Source: Mucilaginibacter sp.
GTDB taxonomy: Bacteria > Bacteroidota > Bacteroidia > Sphingobacteriales > Sphingobacteriaceae
Reading direction: 5' to 3'
DNA: 58,598 nt
NCBI GenBank assembly: GCA_030445275.1
Contig: JAUCSE010000018.1
Coordinates: 1 to 58,598 of the forward strand
Below, in pieces: positions 36,168 to 44,962 of the stretch; the stretch's first letter is position 1, and the number at the start of each line of letters is the position of its first letter. Below the pieces are notes generated by a model. The model ran no database searches, was not told the origin of the DNA, and saw only the letters and a program-made list of their open reading frames with translations. The translations under genes were made by a program, and so were the position numbers.

Positions 36168-36722
36168 TTAAAGAGATTCCACCGGCATAAACTGTAACTG
36201 TTTTTGAAAATACACATCCCAACTATGCTGTTGTACGCGGTCGGTCATGTGCTGGGTGTCATCGTCATAATCCGTGTTCATTTGTTTGTACTTGGCATCT
36301 ATCCGGTTAAAAATGGCCATAGCCTCATACTGGTAATTACGGCTGAAACGGGTTTTGCCAATCTCGCGCAATATTTCCTGCTGTTCAAGGTAGGCTATGG
36401 TATAATGTCCCTGTTCATGGTTTAACACCTCCGTCAATACTTGGTCAGATGGTACACGGCTCCTATCGAGCCATGATTTTTGGGTATTCAGTATCAGGCG
36501 TACAAAAGCATTTACGATATAACCATCGTTACCACGACTTGCCTGGTATTTAAAATCAATGGTACAATTGGTATAAGCAATTACGCCACGTGCATTTACA
36601 CGTGGCGTACCGCCAAAATCGTTAAGGGTTAATTGATGGAATTGCTGAGCCGATGCCCCTTTTTTGATCGTCAATAAAAATAGGACCACAAGGCCTATAC
36701 ACTTCATCCATCTTACATTCAT
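36168..36722 (-). CDS. Secreted DUF922 family putative metallopeptidase
   Basis: The 184-residue protein has a signal peptide (cleavage near KKGASAQ) and the zinc-peptidase-like motif HEQGHY at about residue 104, in the context LNHEQGHYTIAYLEQQE. DUF922 proteins are predicted secreted zinc peptidases; activity has not been inferred beyond the HExxH-like motif. It lies 21 nt after the slipin gene, so the two probably form one transcript. Confidence 0.8.
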   Translation of the reverse strand: MNVRWMKCIGLVVLFLLTIKKGASAQQFHQLTLNDFGGTPRVNARGVIAYTNCTIDFKYQASRGNDGYIVNAFVRLILNTQKSWLDRSRVPSDQVLTEVLNHEQGHYTIAYLEQQEILREIGKTRFSRNYQYEAMAIFNRIDAKYKQMNTDYDDDTQHMTDRVQQHSWDVYFQKQLQFMPVESL

Positions 36723-36743
36723 AAAACACGCAGGTTAAAACTT

Positions 36744-37685
36744 TTACTTTTTGACCTTGTCAGACTGTAAAAGGTTTAAGCCCATCATTTCTTTTAATGT
36801 ATGCTGCATCTGATCGGTTGAACCATCCAGGAATATCACGTTGCCCTGTGAGTTTTCGGCAAAATGTTTGATTGATTCTGTCCACATGGTAAATAAAATT
36901 ACGGAGGTATCCATATTGGCCTCAGCCATTTCTTTAGCAGCGACAGACATACCGCGGGCAACTTCCTCGCGGAACAGGGCAATACCCTGACCACGCAGCT
37001 GTGCTGCCTCGCGCTCGGCCTGGGCCGATATTTTGATGGCATTACCTTCGGCTTCGGCCGCTTTTGTTTTAGTGATCAATAAAGCCTGGCCTTCATTTTC
37101 GGCCGCAGCTTTCAGGTTATTGGATGCCACTACCTGGCTCATTGATTTCATGATCACCTCATCAAACGTAATATCGTTCAATTGCAGATCCTGAAGGTGG
37201 TAGCCCCAACCCTCCAATATTACATCCAACTGTTCTTTTACATGCTCCACAATATCACGCCTTAATATCAGCACCTCACTTTGGCGTTTGGTGGCTACAA
37301 AAGCACGGATAGATCCTTCAACCGTGCGGATAAGGGCCTGCATCAGGTTACGCTCATCAACAAATTTAAATGCTACGTTTTTAATGGTTTCTTCCTGCTG
37401 ATCCAATACCGAATACAACAGCATGGCCTTGAAATAAACATTAGCCTGATCAAAAGTAACCGCCTGAAACTCCAGCTCTACCGAACGGTTCTGGATAGAT
37501 ATTTTGGAGTAAACGTTTTCAATAAACGGCACTTTAAAATTTAAGCCCGGAGTAAGTATGCGCCGGTACTTCCCAAATACGGTAATTACCACTATTGTGC
37601 CCTGTTTTACAGACACAAAGGAGGTAAATATGATAATCAGCACAATGAATGCTATAATAAAAAAAGTGATTTCGCCAGTTCCCAT
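36744..37685 (-). CDS. SPFH/band 7 domain protein (slipin-like)
   Basis: The 313-residue protein has one N-terminal membrane helix (about 5-25) and an SPFH domain (about 25-200: GTIVVITVFGKYRRILTPGL in pieces, SVELEFQAVTFDQANVYFKA). A coiled-coil-rich stretch with repeated AEAEGNAIKISAQAERE-like segments follows. Such proteins form oligomeric membrane scaffolds that control membrane order and partner proteases. The partner is not obvious; the co-transcribed DUF922 peptidase is one candidate. Confidence 0.88.
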   Translation of the reverse strand: MGTGEITFFIIAFIVLIIIFTSFVSVKQGTIVVITVFGKYRRILTPGLNFKVPFIENVYSKISIQNRSVELEFQAVTFDQANVYFKAMLLYSVLDQQEETIKNVAFKFVDERNLMQALIRTVEGSIRAFVATKRQSEVLILRRDIVEHVKEQLDVILEGWGYHLQDLQLNDITFDEVIMKSMSQVVASNNLKAAAENEGQALLITKTKAAEAEGNAIKISAQAEREAAQLRGQGIALFREEVARGMSVAAKEMAEANMDTSVILFTMWTESIKHFAENSQGNVIFLDGSTDQMQHTLKEMMGLNLLQSDKVKK

Positions 37686-37777
37686 GATTGATAATATTTA
37701 GATAAATAAATGTAGCACAAATTATTGGTGTGTTATTTGTTTTTATAAAAATGCTTTACAAAACAGCACACATCACC

Positions 37778-37963
37778 ATGAACCTAAAACGCACTTTCGG
37801 AGCCATATTGACCGTACTTGGTATTATCGGCTTAATTTATACCGGCATTGGTGTTATAAACCACAGCGGCCAGGTTACAACACTCGTGGTTGTAGGTATC
37901 ATAGCCCTGCTATTTTTCTTTACCGGCATCAGCCTGATACGTAATACAAAAGACGAAGCCTGA
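37778..37963 (+). CDS. Small two-helix membrane protein
   Basis: The 61-residue protein (MNLKRTFGAILTVLGIIGLI...) has two hydrophobic helices (about 7-25 and 33-53) and a charged end. An upstream in-frame ATG at 37730 would add 16 residues, but the ATG at 37778 gives the more typical N-terminus. It diverges from the slipin gene across about 90 nt. Function unknown; similar short proteins are common in Bacteroidota. A GTGTTG/CAACAC hairpin overlaps the end of the gene and may help termination. Confidence 0.65.
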   Translation: MNLKRTFGAILTVLGIIGLIYTGIGVINHSGQVTTLVVVGIIALLFFFTGISLIRNTKDEA

Positions 37964-38053
37964 AGTGTTGTTGGGATTTCAACACCAGGCTTTGTCTTCG
38001 TGGATGGTACGGTAATAAAACACCGACCACAGGCTGCATATCGTTAAACCCAG

Positions 38054-39049
38054 CTACTGGCCACCGGATGATGATGTTATTACCTCTTGTACACCACCAA
38101 TCCATTTACGGCCTGTTCTATCATAAGTTTTGAAATCACCTCCGTCGTCCCACGCAAATGACCCAAAGCCATGCGAGCGGATATTTTCGACGTATGTTTT
38201 ATAAAATAATACACGCCACTCCTGTGATTTACCTACCGGACAACCATATTCGTTTACCATAACCGGTATACCTTTAGTAGCGAAAAAGCTATGAACCCTG
38301 TCAAATATTGCCTTAATCTCGTTCTTTTCGGCTGGTGTGCCCCAGGGAATATTCTTATCTTTTCCGGAAACCCAGGCCCAAGGGCTATAACAATGAAAAT
38401 TCGCGATCAGATATTTATCCTTCGGAATGTCGGCCTTTATTAATTCTGTATCACTGCTCCATTCTGTGCCTGCGTAAACGATGATACGCGTAGGATTGCT
38501 TTTTCGGATAACTTTAAAGATGCGCTTATTCAGATCATTAAGATTTGCCAAACTCAGCGGGCGTGGCTCATTCAATATTTCAAATAATAAATGGTCTGAT
38601 TTGTTTTTAAAACGGGTGCCAATCTGGCTCCATATCGCTTCAAAACGGGCAACATTTTTAGGCGAATAATCCTTTTTAATAAGATCCTCGTGATGGCAGT
38701 TTAATATGATATATAAGCCCCGGCTCAAACCCCAGTCAACCACCTGTTCTACGCGTGCGATAAACTCAGGATTGATAGCATACGGGGCAATGGTGTCAAC
38801 ATGTTTTTCCCAGGTAACCGGAATACGGATTGCCGTAAATCCGGCAGCCTTGTAATCATCAAAGTAATAAGATTGAATTAAGGGTTGTCCCCAGCTGGTT
38901 TCACCTCCAGGAGCATCTAATGTATTACCAATATTGATACCCTTTTGTAAATGAGTAATAGCTTGCTGCGGCGTGATCTGAGCATTAGCCCGTTCAATCT
39001 GAAAGCACGCCAGAAGTAATAAGAATACCTTTAAAAATATTTTTTTCAT
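38054..39049 (-). CDS. Glycoside hydrolase family 5 (endoglucanase-like), secreted
   Basis: The 331-residue enzyme has a signal peptide ending near RANAQ, and GH5 motifs: GINIGNTLDAPGG, IRIPVTWEKHV, LNCHHED, the acid/base Glu in FEILNEPRP and the nucleophile Glu in MVNEYGCP. It probably cleaves beta-1,4-linked glucan or mannan. ATG at 39049 chosen over an upstream extension because it gives a clean signal peptide. It follows the S9 peptidase gene by about 50 nt and may share its transcript, although the functions have no clear link. Confidence 0.92.
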   Translation of the reverse strand: MKKIFLKVFLLLLACFQIERANAQITPQQAITHLQKGINIGNTLDAPGGETSWGQPLIQSYYFDDYKAAGFTAIRIPVTWEKHVDTIAPYAINPEFIARVEQVVDWGLSRGLYIILNCHHEDLIKKDYSPKNVARFEAIWSQIGTRFKNKSDHLLFEILNEPRPLSLANLNDLNKRIFKVIRKSNPTRIIVYAGTEWSSDTELIKADIPKDKYLIANFHCYSPWAWVSGKDKNIPWGTPAEKNEIKAIFDRVHSFFATKGIPVMVNEYGCPVGKSQEWRVLFYKTYVENIRSHGFGSFAWDDGGDFKTYDRTGRKWIGGVQEVITSSSGGQ

Positions 39050-39100
39050 TCCCTTGAAATTACTAATATACAATAATAAGAATTTGATTCTTCCGAACAC

Positions 39101-41449
39101 TTATTTCGTACTATTCCGCGGATCAGTTTTCGTTTTTAACAAATATTCCTGCGGTGGCTCATTACCTGCCAGATTTTTCACAAAATAATCCCAACGACGA
39201 CGCGTCATATATAATGAATATTGGCCATAACCATGCGCACTGTTAGGAAATACCACCAGATCATAATTCTTATTGGCTTTTTCCAGGGCTTCAACTACTA
39301 GCAGCGTATTGTAGGGCGGTACGTTATCGTCCATTAAACCGTGGGCAAGCATTAGTTTACCTTTCAAATTTTTGGCAAAGTTTTGATTGGCTTGCGGATC
39401 ATAATTGGATATATCATTAGCCCCGGTGGTTAGCAAACCAATATAGCGTTCGCCCCAATCATCCTCATAATTACGGTTATCATGATTTCCTGATTCTGAT
39501 ATACCCACTTTAAAAAAGTCGGGATAACGGAACATAGCCCCCGCGGTGGCAAAACCACCGCCTGAGTGCCCCCAGATACCGGCACGGTTAATATCAATAT
39601 AAGGATATTTTTGTGCCAGCTGCTGCATACCGGTAACCTGATCTGCCAGCGTATTGTCGGCTATGTTACCATAATTCATATCGTGGTAGCTTTTTGAACG
39701 GAGGGGGTTGCTGGTACCCTCTATCTGTACAACCACAAATCCAAGCTCTGCCAATGCCTGGCAATCTCCGTGCGAGGCTGAGAACGACCAGTTACCCACA
39801 CTACCACCCTGCGGACCCGGATAAATATTGTTGATAATAGGATATTTTTTTGATGGGTCAAGATTGGTTGGCACATACATCAACCCATAAATATCTGTTT
39901 GTCCGTCGTGTGCTTTTACGGTGATGGGAACCGGGGCTTTCCAGCCGGCGGCAATCAACCGGGAGATATCCGTTTTCTCCAAAGTACTGATTAACTTACC
40001 GTTCAGGTTGCGTAACAAGGTAACCGGGGCAACGTCAGCTTTGGAGTAACTGTCAATAAAATAATTTCCTTCCGGAGATAAGATGATCTGATGATTTCCT
40101 TCTTCGGGAGTAAGCAGGGTTAGGTTCTTACCGTCGAAACCTACTTTATATAAATGAGTAAAGTAAGGATTCCCCGGCTCGCGGCCATCGGCCAGAAAAT
40201 AGATCTGGCGTGTTTTTTCATCTACCTTCAATAATTTGGTTACCGCCCAGTTGCCTTTGGTTATCTGATTTTTTAATTTGCCGGTCAGCGCATCGTACAG
40301 ATAAAGATGCCCCCAGTTATCGCGCTCAGAAAACCATATAATTTCGTTTGATTTCGACAGGTATCTCCAGTTGATAGCTCCCTGACCCGATTCATATTGT
40401 GTAGGTATAGTTTCTTCAAAAACTTCACGCACGGCACCGGTGGCGGCATCAGCAATACGGAATTTCTCCTGCTTATGATCGCGCGAGGTGGATACAAAGG
40501 CCAGCTTGGAGGCATCCGCGGTCCAGTCCACATCGTCAAAGGTTCCACTGCTCGAAATATCATCACTCAGCGTAGCCCGGTGCGCATCAGGTGGTACCTG
40601 TATATTGATCACTTTAGGATTGCTTACCTCAATGATCACCCGTTGAATGGTGGCAATTTCTTTATCGCCCGGCAACGGATATTTCCATGATTTTAACGTT
40701 GGGTGACCAACATTAGTGCTAACCAGGTACATATCACCCACATTACGCTGATCCTGTTTAAAGGTGGCTATCTTTTTTGAATCGGGCGACCAGCGCAGCA
40801 CCGGTCCGGCAGACGATTTCCACCCGGCATTATCCGTTGCATAACCAAAATCCTTTATACCATCGGTTGTTAATTGTGTTTGCTGATTAGTTTTAGCATC
40901 ACGAACCCATAAATTATAGTCCTTGATATAGGCTACCAGGCTTCCATCTGGCGACGAAACTTCAATTCCTACTCTTCTTCGGCCTGCAAGCTCAGTGCGT
41001 TGATTACCCGCCATGGCATTATCAGCCGTGACTTGGTAGCTCTGCAGATCGGCTTTCCACGATTTGCCATCGGCACCAAACGAAATAGATTTGCCATCGG
41101 CCGAAAAACTGAATGTTGTAAAAGGTAGTGCGTAGGCTTCGTACTTATTTCCCGATGCCGTTGACAGTACAGCTGCCAGTTTCTGTTGATCAAAAGCTAC
41201 TGCCCGTGTTTTTTTAACCGGGTCAACCAAAATAAACTCGCTGCCCTGCGTGGTTAAAATGCGATACCAAAACTTGTCGCCAGGCAACCAGTTAGGTGTA
41301 ACCCTGCCATGATCAACCAATTGCTCCGTATTATAACCCATAAAGCTTTCCGCATGCGCATAATCTTTTTCGTTTAAGGTGCTGCCTTGCTGTGCACTAG
41401 CAGTTAATGCCAGTACAAAAGTGCTTATTGATAGTAGATATTTATTCAT
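39101..41449 (-). CDS. Prolyl oligopeptidase family S9 (dipeptidyl peptidase IV type)
   Basis: The 782-residue exported peptidase has a signal peptide (MNKYLLSISTFVLALTASAQ), an N-terminal beta-propeller (about 60-490, with WSPDSKK and the DPP IV-like Glu-rich RIADAATGAVREVFEE) and a C-terminal alpha/beta hydrolase. The triad is Ser in WGHSGGGF, Asp in GLMDDNVPP and His in NSAHGYG. It releases N-terminal dipeptides, usually X-Pro. A small palindrome (41490-41513) lies upstream. Confidence 0.93.
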   Translation of the reverse strand: MNKYLLSISTFVLALTASAQQGSTLNEKDYAHAESFMGYNTEQLVDHGRVTPNWLPGDKFWYRILTTQGSEFILVDPVKKTRAVAFDQQKLAAVLSTASGNKYEAYALPFTTFSFSADGKSISFGADGKSWKADLQSYQVTADNAMAGNQRTELAGRRRVGIEVSSPDGSLVAYIKDYNLWVRDAKTNQQTQLTTDGIKDFGYATDNAGWKSSAGPVLRWSPDSKKIATFKQDQRNVGDMYLVSTNVGHPTLKSWKYPLPGDKEIATIQRVIIEVSNPKVINIQVPPDAHRATLSDDISSSGTFDDVDWTADASKLAFVSTSRDHKQEKFRIADAATGAVREVFEETIPTQYESGQGAINWRYLSKSNEIIWFSERDNWGHLYLYDALTGKLKNQITKGNWAVTKLLKVDEKTRQIYFLADGREPGNPYFTHLYKVGFDGKNLTLLTPEEGNHQIILSPEGNYFIDSYSKADVAPVTLLRNLNGKLISTLEKTDISRLIAAGWKAPVPITVKAHDGQTDIYGLMYVPTNLDPSKKYPIINNIYPGPQGGSVGNWSFSASHGDCQALAELGFVVVQIEGTSNPLRSKSYHDMNYGNIADNTLADQVTGMQQLAQKYPYIDINRAGIWGHSGGGFATAGAMFRYPDFFKVGISESGNHDNRNYEDDWGERYIGLLTTGANDISNYDPQANQNFAKNLKGKLMLAHGLMDDNVPPYNTLLVVEALEKANKNYDLVVFPNSAHGYGQYSLYMTRRRWDYFVKNLAGNEPPQEYLLKTKTDPRNSTK

Positions 41450-41489
41450 ACCCTGTTGAACGTGTAATTGAAGTATATTAATAGTTAAA

Positions 41490-41513
41490 CATTAAATGCA
41501 GTGCAATTTAATG
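41490..41513. promoter_or_regulatory. Palindrome upstream of the S9 peptidase gene
   Basis: CATTAAAT and ATTTAATG flank GCAGTGCA, itself nearly palindromic. It lies 40 nt before the peptidase start and 15 nt after the capA-like gene stop. It could be an operator or a weak terminator; no T-tract is present. Confidence 0.3.
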
Positions 41514-41527
41514 CATTTTAGCGATGT

Positions 41528-42718
41528 TTATTTTTCAGGCAAAGTAACTTTTGTGATTGAATTATCCAGTTGCAGAATGCTGGTTATCTCGCCACTATCA
41601 GAAATGTTCAGACCAGCATCCGGGAAATCCGTTTCGGTTAATGTCCTGATCCGGAGCGCGGCCTGGTTAAGGGTATCCCGTACCAGCCCCTTATCGTGCG
41701 CCTGTTTAAATGAAATAATACGGCCGCTTAAAAACTCACCCTTTTTATTTACATATACCTTGAGCAACGGCGCCATACCGCAGATACCTATTACACTTAC
41801 ACTTTTATAAGTACAAAAATTACCCAGGCTATAAGCTATCAGCCTGTTCTTATACATTTCCATGGCACGGTTCACGTGCGGACCATTGCCAAATATCAGA
41901 TCGGCTCCGGCATCAATGGCGTTATGGGCAAAGGCATACACATCGCCACGTTTTTCGCCAATGTAGGTTTCAACGGCACGGGGTACATGTTCAAAGTCAA
42001 CCCCTTCGCCGCCGCCATGAAACGATACCATCACAATATCGCAGCGCTGTTTAAGCTCCCTGATAATGCGCGCAGCCCCCCGCAAATCATGTATAGATAC
42101 TGTATTGGCATTGGGTGCAAATGAGCAAAAGCCATACTTAATACCATTACGCTCAAACACGGTTGCTGGTTTAGCTTGCAAGCCTGCATAATTGATGCCC
42201 AGGCTATCCAGCACCTTGGTGGTGCTGTTGCGCCCTCTTGTATCAAAGTCATTAATATGGTTATTGGCCAGGCTAAGCACATTAAACCCGGCATTTTTTA
42301 AAACCGAAGCGTAGTAAGTTGGCATCCTGAATAAATAGGACTTGCTCAACTGATGCAGTTTAAAATGAGCCGGTGCCCCGGTATCAAGCAGGGTACCTTC
42401 CAGGTTACCAAATGCCACATCAACATTCTTTAAAGCTGTAGCCGCGGCCTTAAAACTATTACGGCCACTATCAGGCGGCAATGTGTTACTATCCGGGTAT
42501 GAAGTTCCCAGCATCATATCGCCAACGGCGGCTATACAAAAAGAATCGCGCTGAATTGGTGGGGCAATCACTGGCGCTAAGCGCTTTGGCGAAGACACCT
42601 TTTTATGCAGAACAACCTGCGGCCTGTTCCGTGCCGGACTTTCACAAGCCTGTAAAATTACCATGCAGGCTGCAATGGGTAATACGTATAGCCTTACGGC
42701 AAAAAAAAATCCCCTCAT
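41528..42718 (-). CDS. CapA-like metallophosphatase domain lipoprotein
   Basis: The 396-residue protein has a lipoprotein signal (VILQAC) and the CapA/PgsA fold with metal-site motifs AVGDMMLG, FGNLEGTL, LANNHINDF, SFHGGGEG and FGNGPHV. Named after poly-gamma-glutamate synthesis proteins, this family is broadly used in surface polymer metabolism. No pgsB or pgsC gene is nearby, so capsule synthesis is not implied. It is downstream of an NlpC/P60 gene in the same direction (40-nt gap) and could share its transcript. Confidence 0.85.
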   Translation of the reverse strand: MRGFFFAVRLYVLPIAACMVILQACESPARNRPQVVLHKKVSSPKRLAPVIAPPIQRDSFCIAAVGDMMLGTSYPDSNTLPPDSGRNSFKAAATALKNVDVAFGNLEGTLLDTGAPAHFKLHQLSKSYLFRMPTYYASVLKNAGFNVLSLANNHINDFDTRGRNSTTKVLDSLGINYAGLQAKPATVFERNGIKYGFCSFAPNANTVSIHDLRGAARIIRELKQRCDIVMVSFHGGGEGVDFEHVPRAVETYIGEKRGDVYAFAHNAIDAGADLIFGNGPHVNRAMEMYKNRLIAYSLGNFCTYKSVSVIGICGMAPLLKVYVNKKGEFLSGRIISFKQAHDKGLVRDTLNQAALRIRTLTETDFPDAGLNISDSGEITSILQLDNSITKVTLPEK

Positions 42719-42758
42719 GTTTATGAAGGGACTAAATTAAATATTTAATTGAATTTCT

Positions 42759-43349
42759 TTAGTTATTGCTTTCCTCATCAATTGATGGCGTACTGCCACC
42801 GGTAAATTCATCTTTAAACGAAGCCATTAAACGACCGCCTTTGTAAAAATAACGGCTATAATAATTATCGTCAAGACTGCTGATAGCAACACCTCTTGAT
42901 GATGCATGAGCAAATTTTCCACCGCCCAGGTAAATGCCTACATGTGATATGCGGCGGCTGTGAATTTTAAAGAACACCAGGTCGCCTTCTTTCAGATCGT
43001 CTTTCCCAACCGGGTTTACCATGCTGAAAATATCACGTGAGCTTCTTTTAATATCAAGGTTAAAAACCTCGCTGTATAATTCTTTAGTGAAAGCCGAACA
43101 ATCAATCCCTCTTCTTGAGCTGCCTCCAAAGTGGTAAGGTGTGCCTATCCAATCGTAAACAAAATGAAAAAGTTTCATGTTTGAGGTGGCAGATAATGCA
43201 ACACCCATAATTTGTGACAGATAGGTTTTGGCTAAACCCTCCTGTTCGTCAGGAGCCTTGTCGGTAGTGGTATTTGGAGCTGTCGTTGTTTGAGCCTGTG
43301 AAGCTAAAACGCAGAAAAGCAATGCAATAGCAGGGATAATTTTCTTCAT
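42759..43349 (-). CDS. NlpC/P60 cell-wall endopeptidase
   Basis: The 196-residue protein has a signal peptide (cleavage near ASQAQ) and a C40 catalytic domain: Cys84 in GIDCSAFTK, His in SHVGIYLGGGKF and a third polar residue in AHASSRGV. It cuts within peptidoglycan stem peptides in the periplasm. It has one of the best promoters in the window (TTTG, 19 nt, TAGTTTTG). Confidence 0.92.
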   Translation of the reverse strand: MKKIIPAIALLFCVLASQAQTTTAPNTTTDKAPDEQEGLAKTYLSQIMGVALSATSNMKLFHFVYDWIGTPYHFGGSSRRGIDCSAFTKELYSEVFNLDIKRSSRDIFSMVNPVGKDDLKEGDLVFFKIHSRRISHVGIYLGGGKFAHASSRGVAISSLDDNYYSRYFYKGGRLMASFKDEFTGGSTPSIDEESNN

Positions 43350-43420
43350 TTAATGTATTAGTTTGTTAGTTAGGGCCAACAAATGTTTATTAAATTAGAC
43401 ACTTTGTCTATCGTTGGATA

Positions 43421-43451
43421 CAAAACTATTTATATTTTTTATAATTGCAAA
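43421..43451 (-). promoter_or_regulatory. Promoter of the NlpC/P60 gene
   Basis: On the minus strand TTTG (43448-43451), 19 nt and TAGTTTTG (43421-43428) fit the Bacteroidota consensus exactly. The leader is about 65-70 nt and contains a small AGACA/TGTCT hairpin. Confidence 0.75.
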
Positions 43452-43778
43452 TAAATGACACTTTTTTTTCAAAAAATATAATTTCCAGACCTGTGCTAAA
43501 AATCTCATCAATCAAAGCCCTTCCATGTTACATTTGTGTTATTTCGATGATGGTTGTTTTTGGGCTTTTTTAGCTTTTTCGCGAAGAAAATAAATTAAAA
43601 AATGAGTTAAAAATGCACTTTTTTGCCCCCAAATTGCATTATATCGCCTAAAACGCTTCGGCATTATATCAATATAACAGTATAAAGTTTGGCTAAACCA
43701 ACAAAACACCATTAACCTTGCTCTCAATAAGCACTTTTTTGAAATAAAAAATAAATATCACCAACAAATTCGTCGCAG

Positions 43779-43810
43779 TTTCGATATTTTGAAGGATATA
43801 ATTAGATTTG
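43779..43810 (+). promoter_or_regulatory. Promoter of pdhA
   Basis: TAGATTTG (43803-43810) matches TAnnTTTG; TTTC lies 20 nt upstream as a one-mismatch -33 element. The leader is about 30 nt. Confidence 0.55.
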
Positions 43811-43844
43811 CGCTTTACTCCAAGAAATTGATTGTTTTAATTAC

Positions 43845-44840
43845 ATGAGTTCAATCGAAATTAACAAAGACACTTACCTGATGTGGTACGAACAAATGCT
43901 TTTAATGCGTAAGTTCGAGGAAAAGGCAGGACAGTTATACGGACAACAGAAGATCAGGGGCTTTTGCCACTTATATATTGGGCAAGAGGCTGTACTGGCC
44001 GGAGCCATGTCTGTAATGAAACAGGAAGACAGCATGATCACCGCTTATCGCGACCACGCTCATGCCCTTGCAAAAGGTGTTACCCCTAAGGCGGTAATGG
44101 CCGAGCTGTATGGCAAAGCTACCGGTTGCTCAAAAGGCAAAGGTGGTTCCATGCACATGTTTGATAAAGAAAAACACTTTTACGGTGGTCACGGCATCGT
44201 AGGTGGTCAGGTTCCGTTGGGAGCCGGTATCGCTTTTGCCGAACAATATAAAGGAACCCAGTTTGTGAACATGGCCTATATGGGCGATGGTGCCGTACGC
44301 CAGGGTGCACTCACCGAAACCTTTAATATGGCCGCGCTTTGGAAACTACCCGTAATTTTTATTTGCGAAAATAATGGTTACGCCATGGGTACTTCTGTTG
44401 AGCGTACCACCATCCAAACTGATATTTACAAATTAGGTTTACCTTATGGTATACCATCATCAGCTGTTGATGGTATGGACCCAGCCGCGGTACACGTAGC
44501 TATGGACGAAGCCATCCAGCGCGCACGTGCCGGCGAAGGACCAACATTTTTGGAAATGCGTACCTATAGGTACAAAGGTCACTCCATGTCTGACCCTCAG
44601 AAATACCGTACTAAAGAAGAGCTGGAAAGCTACAAGGCAAAAGATCCTATCGAATTAACAAGACATGTTATTGAGAAAGAAGGCTATGCTGATGAGAAGT
44701 GGTTTGAAGAGATAGACGCGAAAATTAAAGCCCAGGTTGATGAATCGGTTCAGTTTGCCGAAGAATCACCATGGCCTGAAGCTTCTGAATTATATACTGA
44801 CGTATATGTTCAGGCTGATTATCCATACATCAGAGACTAA
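43845..44840 (+). CDS. pdhA: Pyruvate dehydrogenase E1 component, alpha subunit
   Basis: The 331-residue ThDP-dependent subunit has KIRGFCHLYIGQEA, the ThDP-binding stretch GDGAVRQGALTETFNMA ... CENN, and the phosphorylation-loop-like segment YRYKGHSMSDPQ with its conserved His. With E1 beta it decarboxylates pyruvate and passes the acetyl group to E2. No E1 beta gene is present in the window, although E2 follows after 122 nt. A heptad-array hairpin occupies that gap. Confidence 0.95.
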   Translation: MSSIEINKDTYLMWYEQMLLMRKFEEKAGQLYGQQKIRGFCHLYIGQEAVLAGAMSVMKQEDSMITAYRDHAHALAKGVTPKAVMAELYGKATGCSKGKGGSMHMFDKEKHFYGGHGIVGGQVPLGAGIAFAEQYKGTQFVNMAYMGDGAVRQGALTETFNMAALWKLPVIFICENNGYAMGTSVERTTIQTDIYKLGLPYGIPSSAVDGMDPAAVHVAMDEAIQRARAGEGPTFLEMRTYRYKGHSMSDPQKYRTKEELESYKAKDPIELTRHVIEKEGYADEKWFEEIDAKIKAQVDESVQFAEESPWPEASELYTDVYVQADYPYIRD

Positions 44841-44843
44841 TTA

Positions 44844-44920
44844 TAAGTCGATAGTCTGAAGTCCCAGGTCATAAGTCTTTTTTTGACTTAGAACTTAATA
44901 CTTCAGACTCAAGACTAACT
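44844..44920. repeat. Heptad-periodic array (core AAGTCnn), inverted pair, in pdhA-pdhC gap
   Basis: Units AAGTCGA, TAGTCTG, AAGTCCC, AGGTCAT, AAGTCTT are followed by TTTTT and the complementary GACTTAG, AACTTAA, TACTTCA, GACTCAA, GACT. The two halves give a long, interrupted stem. It starts 3 nt after the pdhA stop codon and could stabilise or attenuate the downstream message. Confidence 0.8.
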
Positions 44921-44962
44921 ATTATATTTATACGAAATTTTATAACACATATAAATTAATAT

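Larger units (their letters stand above)
43350..43844. other. Long AT-rich divergent intergenic region
   Basis: The region carries the nlpC-like promoter (43421-43451, minus) and the pdhA promoter (near 43779-43810, plus). The middle (43455-43770) is AT-rich with homopolymer runs and a small inverted repeat (GTTTGGCTAAACCAAC). A 62-codon frame on the minus strand has no family features and is rejected. A non-coding RNA or regulatory sites are possible but not shown. Confidence 0.5.

Noticed and set aside
37968..38000. Terminator after the small membrane protein gene
   Set aside because: A stem (AAGCCTG..CAGGCTT with GTGTTG/CAACAC) is present but overlaps the coding end and lacks a T-tract.
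41528..42718. Poly-gamma-glutamate capsule locus
   Set aside because: Only the CapA-like protein is present; no ligase or membrane partner genes are nearby.
43539..43727. 62-codon minus-strand frame in the nlpC-pdhA gap
   Set aside because: AT-rich sequence with no family features, no ribosome binding site and no promoter match.
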